A stretch of DNA of 64,000 nt from Mucilaginibacter flavidus (GTDB lineage Bacteria > Bacteroidota > Bacteroidia > Sphingobacteriales > Sphingobacteriaceae). How positions within the stretch are numbered: position 1 is the stretch's first letter; every line of letters starts with the position of its first letter. The DNA is taken from the NCBI RefSeq assembly GCF_024055575.1, contig NZ_JAMXOE010000004.1, positions 186,001 to 250,000 on the forward strand. The letters are read 5' to 3'. This document shows positions 25,824-36,773 of this stretch, piece by piece. Position numbers and translations under genes: made by a program. Under the pieces are notes generated by a model. That model worked only from the letters and a program-made list of their open reading frames with translations, was not told the origin of the DNA and made no database searches.

Positions 25824-28800
25824 ATGTCTTACAAAAAGGATAATAAAATCAAGAGTAATTTCACCACAATTACCATCAGTTTAGCTTCGCCTGAATCTAT
25901 CCTGGAGCGTTCAAGCGGTGAAGTTTTAAAACCTGAAACCATTAACTACAGGACCTACAAGCCTGAGCGTGATGGTTTATTCTGCGAGCGTATTTTTGGT
26001 CCGGTTAAAGATTATGAGTGCCATTGCGGTAAATACAAGCGTATCCGTTACAAGGGTATTGTTTGCGACCGTTGCGGTGTTGAAGTAACCGAAAAGAAAG
26101 TCCGTCGCGAGCGTATGGGCCACATCAACCTGGTGGTGCCTGTTGCGCATATCTGGTACTTCCGTTCGTTGCCAAACAAAATTGGTTACTTACTGGGCCT
26201 ACCAACAAAAAGACTTGACTTAATCATTTACTACGAACGTTATGTAGTAATCCAGCCTGGTATTAAAGAAGCTGACGGAATCAACAAAATGGATTTCCTG
26301 ACCGAAGAAGAATACCTTGATGTATTGGATACCTTACCAAAGGAAAACCAGTACCTGGACGACAAAGATCCGCAGAAATTTGTGGCTAAAATGGGCGCCG
26401 AGGCTTTAGAGGAGTTGTTAAAACGCCTGGACCTTGACGAACTTTCATTTAGCTTGCGTCACCAGGCTGCAAACGAAACTTCACAGCAACGTAAAAACGA
26501 AGCTTTGAAACGTTTACAGGTTGTTGAAGCTTTCCGCGATGCAAAAACAAGGATTGAAAATAACCCTGAGTGGATGATTGTTAAAATCGTTCCGGTTATC
26601 CCGCCTGAATTGCGCCCGTTAGTTCCATTGGAAGGCGGCCGTTTTGCGACGTCAGATTTGAACGACTTATACCGTCGTGTAATTATCCGCAACAACCGTT
26701 TAAAACGTTTGATTGAGATAAAAGCGCCGGAAGTTATACTACGTAACGAAAAACGTATGCTGCAGGAAGCTGTGGATTCGTTGTTCGATAACTCACGTAA
26801 AGTAAACGCAGTGAAAACTGAAGGTAACCGTGCTTTGAAATCACTTTCAGACATCCTGAAAGGTAAACAAGGCCGTTTCCGCCAGAACTTATTAGGTAAA
26901 CGTGTGGATTATTCGGCACGTTCGGTAATTGTTGTAGGGCCAAACCTTAAACTACACGAGTGCGGTTTGCCGAAAGATATGGCCGCCGAGCTGTTTAAAC
27001 CATTTATCATCCGCAAAATGATTGAGCGTGGTGTGGTTAAAACAGTAAAATCTGCCAAAAAGATTGTTGACCGGAAAGATCCATTGGTTTGGGACATTTT
27101 GGAAAACGTATTGAAAGGCCACCCTGTATTGCTAAACCGTGCGCCAACGCTGCACAGGTTAGGTATCCAGGCTTTCCAGCCAAAATTGGTTGAAGGTAAG
27201 GCTATTCAATTGCACCCGTTAACCTGTACCGCCTTTAACGCGGATTTTGACGGTGACCAGATGGCTGTGCACGTACCGCTTGGTAACGCAGCAATTTTGG
27301 AAGCCCAGGTATTAATGCTTGCATCACATAACATCCTTAACCCTGCTAACGGAACACCAATTACAGTACCTTCGCAAGACATGGTGCTTGGTTTGTACTA
27401 CATAACCAAAGGCCGTAAAACAGATGAAGGACGCGTTGTAAAAGGCGAAGGCTTGACCTTCTATTCTGCTGAAGAAGTAATTATAGCTTATAACGAACGT
27501 AAGATTGATCTGCACGCCTTTATTAAGGTTAAGGGTATGATCAAAGAACGTGACGGGCATATAGTGAGCAAAATTATTGATACTACTGTAGGCCGCGTGT
27601 TGTTTAACCAGCATGTTCCGGTTGAGGTAGGTTACATTAATGAATTGCTGACCAAGAAATCACTACGCGATATTATTGGCGAGGTAGTGAAAATTACCGG
27701 TATGGCACGCGCAGCCCAGTTCCTTGATGATATTAAGGAGTTAGGTTTCAGAATGGCATTCCAGGGTGGTTTATCATTTAACCTTAAAGACATTAATATC
27801 CCTGCTGAAAAAGTTACATTAATTGCCCAGGCCTCTAAACAGGTTGAAGAGGTAATGGGTAACTACAACATGGGCTTTATTACCAATAACGAGCGTTACA
27901 ACCAAATTATCGATATCTGGACCCGTATCAACAACCGCTTAACAGCGAATGTGATGGAAATTCTTTCGAGTGATAACCAGGGCTTTAACTCTGTTTATAT
28001 GATGCTTGACTCAGGTGCACGTGGTTCTAAAGAGCAGATTCGTCAGCTTGCAGGTATGCGTGGTTTGATGGCTAAGCCTCAGAAATCGGGTTCGGGTGGT
28101 GAGATTATCGAGAACCCGATCCTTTCGAACTTTAAAGAAGGTTTGTCGGTATTGGAGTACTTCATTTCAACTCACGGTGCACGTAAAGGTTTGGCGGATA
28201 CAGCGTTAAAAACTGCGGATGCTGGTTATTTAACGCGTAGGTTGCATGACGTTGCCCAGGATATGATTGTTGGTACAGTTGATTGCGGTACTTTAAGAGG
28301 TATATACACAACCGCCCTTAAAGATAACGAGGATATTGTTGAGCCATTGTACGATCGTATTTTAGGCCGTACCACTTTGCATGATGTGCTTGACCCTATT
28401 ACCAATGAATTATTGATAACAGCCGGTGAAGATATTACCGAAGAGATTGCCAAGAAAATTGAAAACTCGCCGCTGGAAGGTATCGAAATACGTTCGGTAT
28501 TAACCTGCGAAAGCAAACGCGGTGTGTGTGCATTGTGCTATGGGCGTAACCTTGCAAGCGGTAAACGTGTGCAAAAAGGTGAAGCTGTTGGTGTAATAGC
28601 TGCACAGAGTATCGGTGAGCCGGGTACACAGTTAACACTGCGTACATTCCACGTGGGTGGTACCGCATCAAACATCGCTGCTGAATCGCAGATTAACGCA
28701 AGGTTTGATGGTATCATTGAATTCGAGAACGTTCGTACAGTTGAATACAAAACCGAAGAAGGTTTGGTAGAGGTTGTGTTAGGCCGTTCGGGCGAGTTCC

Positions 28801-30110
28801 GTATTGTTGAGGAAGGTACTAACAAAGTTATTGTTACCAATAACATACCTTATGGTGCTTACCTGTACATTAAGGACGGAAGTAAAATAACCAAAGGCGA
28901 CCGTATCTGTTCATGGGATCCGTACAATGCGGTAATTATATCTGAATTTGCGGGTGTTACCAAATTTGAGGCTGTTTTGGAAGGTATTACTTTCCGCGAA
29001 GAATCAGACGAGCAAACAGGTCACCGCGAAAAGGTAATTATCGACACCCGGGATAAAACCAAAAATCCTGTTATACAGGTTGCTGATAATAAAGGAAACA
29101 TTATTAAAGGCTATAACATCCCGGTAGGCGCTCACATTGCTGTTGATGAAGGTGAAAAACTGCAAACAGGACAGGTTATTGCTAAAATTCCTCGTTCAAC
29201 CGGTAAAACCCGGGATATTACAGGTGGTTTACCACGTGTAACCGAGTTATTTGAAGCACGTAACCCATCGAACCCTGCGGTAGTAACCGAAATTGACGGT
29301 GTCGTAACTTTAGGTGGTGTGAAACGTGGTAACCGCGAAATCACCATCGAATCGAAAGACGGACAGGTTAAAAAATACCTGGTTCCATTGTCGAAACACA
29401 TCCTTGTACAGGATAACGACTTTGTGAAGGCAGGTATGCCATTGTCTGACGGTTCGATATCGCCTGCTGATATCCTTGCCATTAAAGGCCCTGCAGCAGT
29501 GCAGGAGTACCTGGTAAATGGTATACAGGAAGTTTACCGCTTACAAGGTGTGAAAATTAACGATAAGCACTTTGAGGTGATTGTTCACCAGATGATGCAG
29601 AAGGTAGCTATTGAAGATGCCGGCGATACCCGTTTCCTTGAAAGGGAAGCAGTTGACAGCTGGGATTTCATGCTGGAAAACGACGACATCTTTGACAAGA
29701 AGGTGGTTACAGAACCAGGTGATTCAACAAGCTTAAAATCAGGCCAAATAGTTTCGGTAAGAAGGCTGCGCGATGAAAACTCAATTTTGAAACGTAAAGA
29801 TTTAAAATTGGTTGAAGTACGTGATGCAATCGCTGCAACCTCGAGCCCGATGCTGCAAGGTATAACAAGAGCATCGTTAGGTACTAAATCATTTATCTCG
29901 GCTGCATCGTTCCAGGAAACTACCAAGGTTCTGAACGAAGCTGCGATTGCAGGTAAAAAGGATTTGATGCTTGGCTTGAAAGAAAACGTTATTGTAGGTC
30001 ACTTAATTCCTTCAGGAACAGGTCTGCGCGAATACGAAAATATCCGTGTAGGTTCGCAGGAAGAATTTGATCGCCTGATGGCTTCAAAAGCTGAAGAAAT
30101 AGAAGCTTAA
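25824..30110 (+). CDS. rpoC: RNA polymerase beta' subunit
   Basis: The 1428-residue beta' subunit. The N-terminal zinc ribbon is [20 protein letters not shown] (about residues 70-90), and the catalytic magnesium loop is [12 protein letters not shown] (about residues 472-483). A second zinc site is [13 protein letters not shown], and the trigger-loop region contains [19 protein letters not shown]. The length and order are normal. A terminator follows. Confidence 0.98.
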   Translation: MSYKKDNKIKSNFTTITISLASPESILERSSGEVLKPETINYRTYKPERDGLFCERIFGPVKDYECHCGKYKRIRYKGIVCDRCGVEVTEKKVRRERMGHINLVVPVAHIWYFRSLPNKIGYLLGLPTKRLDLIIYYERYVVIQPGIKEADGINKMDFLTEEEYLDVLDTLPKENQYLDDKDPQKFVAKMGAEALEELLKRLDLDELSFSLRHQAANETSQQRKNEALKRLQVVEAFRDAKTRIENNPEWMIVKIVPVIPPELRPLVPLEGGRFATSDLNDLYRRVIIRNNRLKRLIEIKAPEVILRNEKRMLQEAVDSLFDNSRKVNAVKTEGNRALKSLSDILKGKQGRFRQNLLGKRVDYSARSVIVVGPNLKLHECGLPKDMAAELFKPFIIRKMIERGVVKTVKSAKKIVDRKDPLVWDILENVLKGHPVLLNRAPTLHRLGIQAFQPKLVEGKAIQLHPLTCTAFNADFDGDQMAVHVPLGNAAILEAQVLMLASHNILNPANGTPITVPSQDMVLGLYYITKGRKTDEGRVVKGEGLTFYSAEEVIIAYNERKIDLHAFIKVKGMIKERDGHIVSKIIDTTVGRVLFNQHVPVEVGYINELLTKKSLRDIIGEVVKITGMARAAQFLDDIKELGFRMAFQGGLSFNLKDINIPAEKVTLIAQASKQVEEVMGNYNMGFITNNERYNQIIDIWTRINNRLTANVMEILSSDNQGFNSVYMMLDSGARGSKEQIRQLAGMRGLMAKPQKSGSGGEIIENPILSNFKEGLSVLEYFISTHGARKGLADTALKTADAGYLTRRLHDVAQDMIVGTVDCGTLRGIYTTALKDNEDIVEPLYDRILGRTTLHDVLDPITNELLITAGEDITEEIAKKIENSPLEGIEIRSVLTCESKRGVCALCYGRNLASGKRVQKGEAVGVIAAQSIGEPGTQLTLRTFHVGGTASNIAAESQINARFDGIIEFENVRTVEYKTEEGLVEVVLGRSGEFRIVEEGTNKVIVTNNIPYGAYLYIKDGSKITKGDRICSWDPYNAVIISEFAGVTKFEAVLEGITFREESDEQTGHREKVIIDTRDKTKNPVIQVADNKGNIIKGYNIPVGAHIAVDEGEKLQTGQVIAKIPRSTGKTRDITGGLPRVTELFEARNPSNPAVVTEIDGVVTLGGVKRGNREITIESKDGQVKKYLVPLSKHILVQDNDFVKAGMPLSDGSISPADILAIKGPAAVQEYLVNGIQEVYRLQGVKINDKHFEVIVHQMMQKVAIEDAGDTRFLEREAVDSWDFMLENDDIFDKKVVTEPGDSTSLKSGQIVSVRRLRDENSILKRKDLKLVEVRDAIAATSSPMLQGITRASLGTKSFISAASFQETTKVLNEAAIAGKKDLMLGLKENVIVGHLIPSGTGLREYENIRVGSQEEFDRLMASKAEEIEA

Positions 30111-30134
30111 AATTATACGAACAAATATATTATC

Positions 30135-30165
30135 AAAGCCTTCCGCACAAACGGAAGGCTTTTTT
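30135..30165 (+). terminator. Rho-independent terminator after rpoC
   Basis: AAAGCCTTCCG (30135-30145) and CGGAAGGCTTT (30152-30162) form an 11-bp stem with a CACAAA loop and a run of T. Confidence 0.9.
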
Positions 30166-30179
30166 GTTAATTTAGCACC

Positions 30180-30491
30180 ATGGAAGAACAAAACGAAAAT
30201 CAACTGAATATTGAGCTTTCTGAAGAGATTGCAGAGGGTATATATTCCAACCTGGCCATAATCACGCATTCAAGCTCAGAATTTGTGCTTGATTTTATAC
30301 GTGTAATGCCCGGTGTGCCTAAAGCAAAGGTGAGGTCGAGAATAATTTTGACGCCTGAGCATGCAAAACGTTTGTTAACTGCGTTAGAAGATAATTTAGA
30401 AAAATTCGAAAACGCAAATGGCCGCATAAAAATTCAGCAGGACCCATCGGGGTTCCCCATGAATTTCGGTGGCACAGTAGGACAAGCCTAA
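30180..30491 (+). CDS. DUF3467 family protein
   Basis: A 103-residue protein of the DUF3467 family, common after rpoC in Bacteroidota. It contains the typical blocks NIELSEEIAEGIYSNLAIIT, HSSSEFVLDFIRVMPGV and AKVRSRIILTPEHAKRLLTA. The fold and function are unknown. Its stop TAA touches the ATG of fcl, so the two are likely cotranscribed, although they are probably not related in function. Confidence 0.88.
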   Translation: MEEQNENQLNIELSEEIAEGIYSNLAIITHSSSEFVLDFIRVMPGVPKAKVRSRIILTPEHAKRLLTALEDNLEKFENANGRIKIQQDPSGFPMNFGGTVGQA

Positions 30492-31421
30492 ATGGATAGA
30501 TCAGCTAAAATTTATATTGCAGGCCACCGGGGTATGGTGGGTTCTGCCATTCATCGTAAACTTCAAAAAGAAGGCTTTTCGAATTTTATCACCCGGACCT
30601 CGGATACCCTCGACTTGCGGAGTCAACAGCAGACTGCCGAGTTTTTTGCACAGGAAAAACCTGATTACATTTTTTTGGCGGCAGCTAAAGTTGGTGGCAT
30701 TGTAGCCAATAACACTTATCGGGCCGAGTTTTTGTATGATAACCTGCAGATACAAAACAATGTTATACACAATGCATACCTTAATGGGGTAAAAAAGCTG
30801 ATGTTTCTGGGCTCGAGTTGTATATATCCTAAAATGGCCCCACAGCCACTAAAGGAAGAATATTTGCTTACAGGCTTGCTTGAACCGACCAACGAGCCTT
30901 ACGCGATAGCAAAAATTGCCGGAATAAAAATGTGCGACGCCTACCGGGCACAATACGGGAGCAACTTTATATCGGTAATGCCAACCAATTTGTATGGCTT
31001 TAATGATAATTATCATCCACAAAATTCACATGTGCTACCTGCGCTGATACGCCGTTTCCACGAGGCAAAGGAACAGGGTTTGCCCGAGGTAACCATATGG
31101 GGAACGGGCTCACCGATGCGGGAGTTTTTATTTGCCGATGATTTAGCCGAAGCGTGCTATTACCTGATGCAAAATTACAATGAGGAAGGCCTTGTGAATA
31201 TTGGCACCGGGCATGATATCTCAATTAAAGACCTGGCAATGCTTATTAAAAACGTTATAGGGTACAGCGGCGAAATAAAATTTGATACCACCAAACCTGA
31301 CGGTACACCGCGAAAACTGATGGATGTTAGCAAGTTGCACAATAAAGGCTGGAAACATACAGTTGAGCTGCCTGAAGGCATAAAGATGGCATACCAGGAT
31401 TTTTTAGCAAAACAAGCTTGA
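30492..31421 (+). CDS. fcl: GDP-L-fucose synthase
   Basis: An NADPH-dependent epimerase-reductase of 309 residues that turns GDP-4-keto-6-deoxy-mannose into GDP-L-fucose. The Rossmann motif is [14 protein letters not shown], the catalytic Ser lies in [14 protein letters not shown], and the Tyr/Lys pair in YAIAKIAG. Its usual partner gmd (GDP-mannose 4,6-dehydratase) is not in this window. The gene opens the polysaccharide region and could supply L-fucose or colitose-type sugars. Confidence 0.93.
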   Translation: MDRSAKIYIAGHRGMVGSAIHRKLQKEGFSNFITRTSDTLDLRSQQQTAEFFAQEKPDYIFLAAAKVGGIVANNTYRAEFLYDNLQIQNNVIHNAYLNGVKKLMFLGSSCIYPKMAPQPLKEEYLLTGLLEPTNEPYAIAKIAGIKMCDAYRAQYGSNFISVMPTNLYGFNDNYHPQNSHVLPALIRRFHEAKEQGLPEVTIWGTGSPMREFLFADDLAEACYYLMQNYNEEGLVNIGTGHDISIKDLAMLIKNVIGYSGEIKFDTTKPDGTPRKLMDVSKLHNKGWKHTVELPEGIKMAYQDFLAKQA

Positions 31422-31549
31422 GTCCAGAGAACTGTTTGTTGAAAATTAAAACAATAACGGCTCTAATCTGTATTTAACGCATATTTATTCGGGCTGTGCT
31501 TTAGAGGGTTGCCGAGCATTGTGAGCGCCAATACTTACAAGTAATTTTA

Positions 31550-31578
31550 TTTGCTTAATATTGCAGCGAATTTATTTG
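31550..31578 (+). promoter_or_regulatory. Possible promoter of the polysaccharide run
   Basis: TTTG (31550-31553), 17 nt, then TTTATTTG (31571-31578), a one-mismatch match to TAnnTTTG. It would give a leader of about 50 nt before the SLBB gene at 31632. Weak evidence. Confidence 0.3.
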
Positions 31579-31631
31579 TAACCATATCACAAGTTTGGCA
31601 AAAATGCATTGGATGTGATTTTTATAGAATA

Positions 31632-34121
31632 ATGAATAAACTTAAACTCTGCCTATTTATAATTTCTGTTTTTTTGTGTGTTTTGGCTGTTAGGCCAGCA
31701 TGCGCTCAAACTATTCCTCAAAATTTGTCAAGTATCAATGTTGATGATCTTAGTGATCAGCAAATAACCCAGCTAATAGTGCAGGCACAAAAGGCAGGCT
31801 TAAGCGACGACCAGTTACTTCAGCAGGCGCAGAGCCGGGGGATGTCTGGTATACAGGTGCAAAAACTTCAAAACCGGATAAAGGATATACGTAATAAGAA
31901 CAAGTCGTCTAAAAAGTCGCCGACAGATACAACGTCAAACCAAATTAACAACCGGCGAAAAATTTCGTCCAGGGATTCGCTGACAGATACAGCTCTAAAT
32001 AAACCTGATTTGTTTATAGACCTGAGTCCTAAGATATTTGGTAGCGATTTATTTAGAAATAGCAAAAGCAATACTTTTGAACCTAATTTACGGCTGGCAA
32101 CACCTGTAAATTATATCGTAGGACCCGATGATCAAATAAACATCAACGTTTATGGTAATTCATCTGTCGATTGGGACTTAGATGTTACCCCTGATGGGAA
32201 TATTAATATTCCTGGTGTGGGGGTATTGAACGTAGCGGGAAAAACGATCGAAGAAGCTACATCAACAATAAAAAATAAGCTGGCGGCTAATAATTATGCT
32301 ATTGGGAAGGGTACCAATGTAAAAGTTGGCTTAGGCAACATCCGTAGTATCAAAGTAATAGTACAAGGACAGGTGGTTAAACCAGGCACGTATACGGTAC
32401 CCTCATTGGCAACAGTTTTTAACGTGTTATACTCTGCAGGAGGACCTAACAACGTTGGCTCGTTCCGGCAGATTGAAGTGATAAGGAATAACAGGATAAT
32501 ACGTCATTTAGATTTGTATGATTTCATCGTAAAAGGTAGTCAGAAAGATAACATTACCTTGCAGGACCAGGATGTAATTCGTGTACCAACTTACAGAGTT
32601 CGCGTGGATTTAAGGGGCGAAGTGAAAATACCAGCACTCTTTGAAGTTTTAACAGGAGAAACCTTACAGGATGTCTTGAATTTTTGCGGAGGATTTACAG
32701 ATCAGGCCTATACCGCGCGTATAAAAGTTGACCAGGTTAGTGACCAGCAGCGGAAGATAACGGACGTTTTTGAAAACGACTATAAAAATTATAACCCTTT
32801 GAGAGGGGACAAGTATACGGTCGCAAAAATTCTTGAACGTTACGAAAATCGAGTGGTAATAAAAGGTGCAGTTTTTAGACCGGGTGAATTTGAATTGCAA
32901 AAAGGATTGACGGTTTCAAAACTCATAACCAATGCAGGCGGCCTCAAGGAAGATGCATTTACACGACGCGGTAGCATTATAAGGTTAAATCCTGACAATA
33001 CCACCCAGCAATTATCTTTCAATATTATGGACGTAATGAATAAGCCGGCGTCTGATATTCTTTTACAAAGAGAAGATAGTGTAATCATTTCATCAGTTTT
33101 TGACCTTCGAGCTAAGTATAATGTTGTAATTAAAGGAGAAGTAAGGAAACCCGGCGAATTTGCATATGCAGATAGCATGAAAGTAACCGATTTGATTATT
33201 AAAGCAGGTGGATTTTCAGAGGGCGCCAGCGCAAAACGCATAGAGGTATCCCGCAGAGTATTTAACAGCGATCCTCGTGTTCGTAATAGTATCGTTGCGC
33301 AAGTTTTTAGTGTCGATGTTAATTCTGCCCTGAACGATGAAATTGGCTTTACGCTTAAGCCCTTTGATATCGTATCGGTGTACAGCTTACCGGGATACGA
33401 AACTCAAAAAACAGTAAAGGTTGAGGGGGAAGTAATCTACCCAGGATATTACACAATTCAAAAGAAAAATGAAAAGATATCTGATATAATTGCCAGAGCC
33501 GGCGGCCTTACAGAATCAGCAGATGTAGAGGGTAGTAGTTTGAAACGGGACAATACTGCTGTACTCGGTATCGACAAAACTAAGATTGATACGCTGGAAT
33601 TAAAAAGGGAACAGACTGACCGTTTAAAGCGGCTGCAGCGAACGTTTAAAGATTCGACAAAAAACGATACAACTCAATATCGCAATAATTATGTTGGTAT
33701 CGACCTGAAGAAAATTTTACAGAAGCCAGGTACCGGCGAAGATCTTATCATGGAAAATGGCGATGTTTTAAGGGTTCCTAAACAGCAACAGTTAGTTAGG
33801 GTAAATGGCGAGGTGTTATATCCCAGTGCTGTGGTTTATGAAGGTGGAAAATCATTTAGGGGATATGTGTTAAACGCAGGTGGATTTTCGCCCCACGCTT
33901 TAAAACGGGGTGCTTATGTAGTATATCCTAATGGCACAGTAAAAGGAACATCAAAGTTTCTGTTTTTTAATATTCATCCAAAGGTGAAACCAGGCAGTGA
34001 AATTTATGTGCCATTAAAGCCTGTCACTAATAACAATACGGCCCAAACGATTTTAGGGTTTACCACGGGATTAGCGTCCTTAGGGGCTATTATATTAGGT
34101 ATAATAAGTTTAAAGAAGTAA
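31632..34121 (+). CDS. SLBB-domain outer-membrane polysaccharide export protein (Wza-like)
   Basis: An 829-residue exporter with signal peptide (CLFIISVFLCVLAVRPACA), then a small helical repeat (LSDQQITQLIVQAQKAGLSD). A Poly_export domain follows (NYIVGPDDQININVYGNSS, near residue 160), then about six SLBB units marked by KVIVQGQVVKPGTY, VDLRGEVKIPALF, VVIKGAVFRPGEF, NVVIKGEVRKPGEF, VKVEGEVIYPGYY and VRVNGEVLYPSAV. A C-terminal hydrophobic helix (about 805-826) probably sits in the outer membrane. The ATG at 31632 is chosen over a TTG 81 nt upstream because the signal peptide begins there. It pairs with the Wzz-like gene that follows. Confidence 0.92.
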   Translation: MNKLKLCLFIISVFLCVLAVRPACAQTIPQNLSSINVDDLSDQQITQLIVQAQKAGLSDDQLLQQAQSRGMSGIQVQKLQNRIKDIRNKNKSSKKSPTDTTSNQINNRRKISSRDSLTDTALNKPDLFIDLSPKIFGSDLFRNSKSNTFEPNLRLATPVNYIVGPDDQININVYGNSSVDWDLDVTPDGNINIPGVGVLNVAGKTIEEATSTIKNKLAANNYAIGKGTNVKVGLGNIRSIKVIVQGQVVKPGTYTVPSLATVFNVLYSAGGPNNVGSFRQIEVIRNNRIIRHLDLYDFIVKGSQKDNITLQDQDVIRVPTYRVRVDLRGEVKIPALFEVLTGETLQDVLNFCGGFTDQAYTARIKVDQVSDQQRKITDVFENDYKNYNPLRGDKYTVAKILERYENRVVIKGAVFRPGEFELQKGLTVSKLITNAGGLKEDAFTRRGSIIRLNPDNTTQQLSFNIMDVMNKPASDILLQREDSVIISSVFDLRAKYNVVIKGEVRKPGEFAYADSMKVTDLIIKAGGFSEGASAKRIEVSRRVFNSDPRVRNSIVAQVFSVDVNSALNDEIGFTLKPFDIVSVYSLPGYETQKTVKVEGEVIYPGYYTIQKKNEKISDIIARAGGLTESADVEGSSLKRDNTAVLGIDKTKIDTLELKREQTDRLKRLQRTFKDSTKNDTTQYRNNYVGIDLKKILQKPGTGEDLIMENGDVLRVPKQQQLVRVNGEVLYPSAVVYEGGKSFRGYVLNAGGFSPHALKRGAYVVYPNGTVKGTSKFLFFNIHPKVKPGSEIYVPLKPVTNNNTAQTILGFTTGLASLGAIILGIISLKK

Positions 34122-34148
34122 CCCAGTAATAGCGGCAGGCTAAAAGTT

Positions 34149-35270
34149 ATGAATAAAGCAGATCAAGAAAAGGGCTTGGCAAATACAAATGAGATTTCTT
34201 TGAAGGAGATTCTCCTGAAAATAGGAGAACTGTGGAAATATATTTTAACTAAATGGGTGATTATTCTTTTTGCCGGAATACTTGGTGGAGCAATCGGATT
34301 AACTTATTCCCTGGTTAAAAAGCCAATTTATAAAGCTGAATTAAGCTTTGCACTAGAAGATGACAAGTCATCTGGTGGAGGTCTAAGCGGCGCCTTGGGA
34401 TTAGCAAGTCAGTTTGGATTTGATTTGGGGAGCAGTGGCGGTGGTGCATTTTCGGGGGATAACTTACTTGAGCTAATGAAATCTCGTTCGATGGTGGAAA
34501 ATACGTTGTTAACCACTGTAAACATAAGCGGGAAAAATCAAACGCTTGCCGAACTATATATCTCTTTTAACAAGCTTCGGGAAAGTTGGGCGGAAAAGCC
34601 GGAATTTAAAGATGTTCGATTTTTACCGGGGGCCGACCCTGCAAAATTCACACTACAGCAAGATAGTATTTTAGGGAGTTTTTATAGAGATATTGTTAAG
34701 AATAGTTTGTCAGTAGAAAAAATCGACAAAAAGTTAAGCATTATCACAGTTATAGTAAATTCAAAAAACGAACTGTTTTCCAAATACTTTACAGAAGTAC
34801 TTACAAAAACGGTTTCCGATTTTTACATCGACACGAAAACTAAAAAGTCTGTTAAAAATGTTGCTATACTACAGCATCAAACTGATTCTGTTAGGCGCGA
34901 ACTAAATGCAGCGCTTACAGGCGTAGCGTCGTCGTCGGATATTAACCCAAATCCAAATCCATCGTTGCAAATATTGCGGGTACCTTCACAACGTCGCCAG
35001 GTAGATGTACAGGCCAACCAGGCGATATTAACTCAATTGGTTGCCAATCTCGAACTGTCAAAAGTATCACTAAGAAAAGAGACTCCATTAATACAGATAA
35101 TTGATAAGCCGATTTTGCCGTTGGAAAAAGATAAGGTTGGGCACATTAAAGGATTTATTATGGGCGGGTTGATTAGTGCATTTTTGGTGATAATAGTACT
35201 TTTTTGTAAAAAAATTTTCAAGGATATCATGTTCGAAGAGCCTGAAAACGAGAATAATCTTCGCCGTTAA
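34149..35270 (+). CDS. Wzz-like chain-length/co-polymerase protein
   Basis: A 373-residue inner-membrane protein of the Wzz/PCP family. It has two membrane helices (WVIILFAGILGGAIGLTYSLV near residue 36; FIMGGLISAFLVIIVLFC near 340) around a periplasmic domain, with the family motifs PIYKAELSFALEDDK and, before helix 2, IQIIDKPILPLEKDK. No cytoplasmic tyrosine-kinase domain is fused. It lies 27 nt after the exporter and probably links polymerisation to export. Confidence 0.9.
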   Translation: MNKADQEKGLANTNEISLKEILLKIGELWKYILTKWVIILFAGILGGAIGLTYSLVKKPIYKAELSFALEDDKSSGGGLSGALGLASQFGFDLGSSGGGAFSGDNLLELMKSRSMVENTLLTTVNISGKNQTLAELYISFNKLRESWAEKPEFKDVRFLPGADPAKFTLQQDSILGSFYRDIVKNSLSVEKIDKKLSIITVIVNSKNELFSKYFTEVLTKTVSDFYIDTKTKKSVKNVAILQHQTDSVRRELNAALTGVASSSDINPNPNPSLQILRVPSQRRQVDVQANQAILTQLVANLELSKVSLRKETPLIQIIDKPILPLEKDKVGHIKGFIMGGLISAFLVIIVLFCKKIFKDIMFEEPENENNLRR

Positions 35271-35308
35271 ATATACTGCGGGTCGGTATAATCTTATTTT
35301 TAATTTAA

Positions 35309-36763
35309 ATGGAACTGCGAAAAAAAACAATTTCTGGTTTAATTTGGACATTTTCCCAACAATTTAGTGTACAAATAATTTACTTTATTGTACAGATTGT
35401 TCTGGCAAGATTGTTGGCCCCTTCCGCTTTTGGTCTGATAGCCATGCTGCAGATATTTTTGGCATTGGGCCAAAGTTTGATAGATAGTGGGATGACATCG
35501 TCCCTGATTCGCACGCAGAATGTTGGCCAGAAAGATTACTCAACGGTTTTTTTTATTAATATAATAAGTAGCGTTGGTATTTATGCGATAGTGTTCTTTT
35601 GCGCGCCCCTTATTGCAAATTTTTACGACATCCCCTTACTCAAAATAGTGGTGAGAGTTTACTGCTTAACATTTATCATCCAGGGGTTGGTTGGCGTTCA
35701 AACAACCCGGTTAACCAAGGAGATGAACTTTAAATTGCAAATGATAATGCAAATCCCGTCATCTATTATAGGTGGCGTGGTTGGGATAGTATTAGCTTAC
35801 CAGGGCTATGGTGTTTGGAGCCTGGTGTGGATGAACCTTGCCCGCGCCTTTGTTTTCATGTTGCAGCATTGGTTTTATACAGATTGGCGGCCTATTTTTA
35901 TTATTGATAAAGAAAGATTGAAATATCATTTCAATTTTGGGTATAAGCTTACCCTGTCAGGGCTATTGGATGTAATATATACAAATTCTTACAATCTTAT
36001 TATCGGCAAGCTGTTTTCGTCCACCCAACTAGGTTATTATAACCAGGCCGATACTTTTAGGATGTTACCAGTTAACAATTTATCGTCCGCACTTGGTAAG
36101 GTGACTTACCCTATGTTTGCTTCAATAATCGATGATGATGCTAAATTGAAAATGGCTTATAAAAAAATAATGACGCAGGTTCTTTTTTGGATCATACCGC
36201 TTATGCTGTCGTTAACTGTTATCGCAAAACCTTTATTCATATTCGTATTAGGAGAACAGTGGAAACCGGCAGTTCCCTATTTTCAAATATTGTGTGTTGC
36301 CGCAATAGCTTACCCGCTTCATGTTTATAATCTTAATATTATAAATGTTAAAGGCAGAAGTGACCTGTTTCTGCGATTAGAGATTATAAAGAAAGTTGTT
36401 GGGGTTGCTGTAATTGTTTTTTCATTATTTTGGGGAATGACTGGCCTTCTTGTTGCCCAGGTACTATTTTCATTTTCAGCGGTATACATCAACACCTATT
36501 ACAGTGGAAGAATGATCAACTATCCACTTAAAGAACAGTTAACCGATATTTATCCAATGTTTTTAACTGGAGCAATAGCCACTGCGGTTTCATGGCTGTT
36601 GTATAATTTTTTAACCCAGAGCTATACTCTGCCAAACGTTGTACAAATTCCGGCAGTTAGCACTTTTTTTTTCACTATATATTTAGGAATTAGCTTTGTT
36701 GGCAAGATCACTGCTTTACAGGATTTTATTATGATAATTTCTAAAAAACCATTGTTATTTTAG
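35309..36763 (+). CDS. Lipopolysaccharide/exopolysaccharide flippase (Wzx/WzxC-like)
   Basis: A 484-residue polytopic protein of the MOP superfamily, which moves lipid-linked repeat units across the inner membrane. It begins RKKTISGLIWTFSQQFSVQI, and contains LARLLAPSAFGLIAMLQIFL and GYYNQADTFRMLPV, characteristic of the WzxC/TuaB branch. About 12-14 hydrophobic segments are visible. Its neighbours fit a Wzx/Wzy pathway. Confidence 0.9.
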   Translation: MELRKKTISGLIWTFSQQFSVQIIYFIVQIVLARLLAPSAFGLIAMLQIFLALGQSLIDSGMTSSLIRTQNVGQKDYSTVFFINIISSVGIYAIVFFCAPLIANFYDIPLLKIVVRVYCLTFIIQGLVGVQTTRLTKEMNFKLQMIMQIPSSIIGGVVGIVLAYQGYGVWSLVWMNLARAFVFMLQHWFYTDWRPIFIIDKERLKYHFNFGYKLTLSGLLDVIYTNSYNLIIGKLFSSTQLGYYNQADTFRMLPVNNLSSALGKVTYPMFASIIDDDAKLKMAYKKIMTQVLFWIIPLMLSLTVIAKPLFIFVLGEQWKPAVPYFQILCVAAIAYPLHVYNLNIINVKGRSDLFLRLEIIKKVVGVAVIVFSLFWGMTGLLVAQVLFSFSAVYINTYYSGRMINYPLKEQLTDIYPMFLTGAIATAVSWLLYNFLTQSYTLPNVVQIPAVSTFFFTIYLGISFVGKITALQDFIMIISKKPLLF

Positions 36764-36773
36764 CGCGAAATTT

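Noticed and set aside
31422..31631. Invertible promoter before the polysaccharide operon, as in Bacteroides capsule loci
   Set aside because: No inverted-repeat pair flanks the region, no adjacent invertase gene is present, and there are no UpxY/UpxZ genes.
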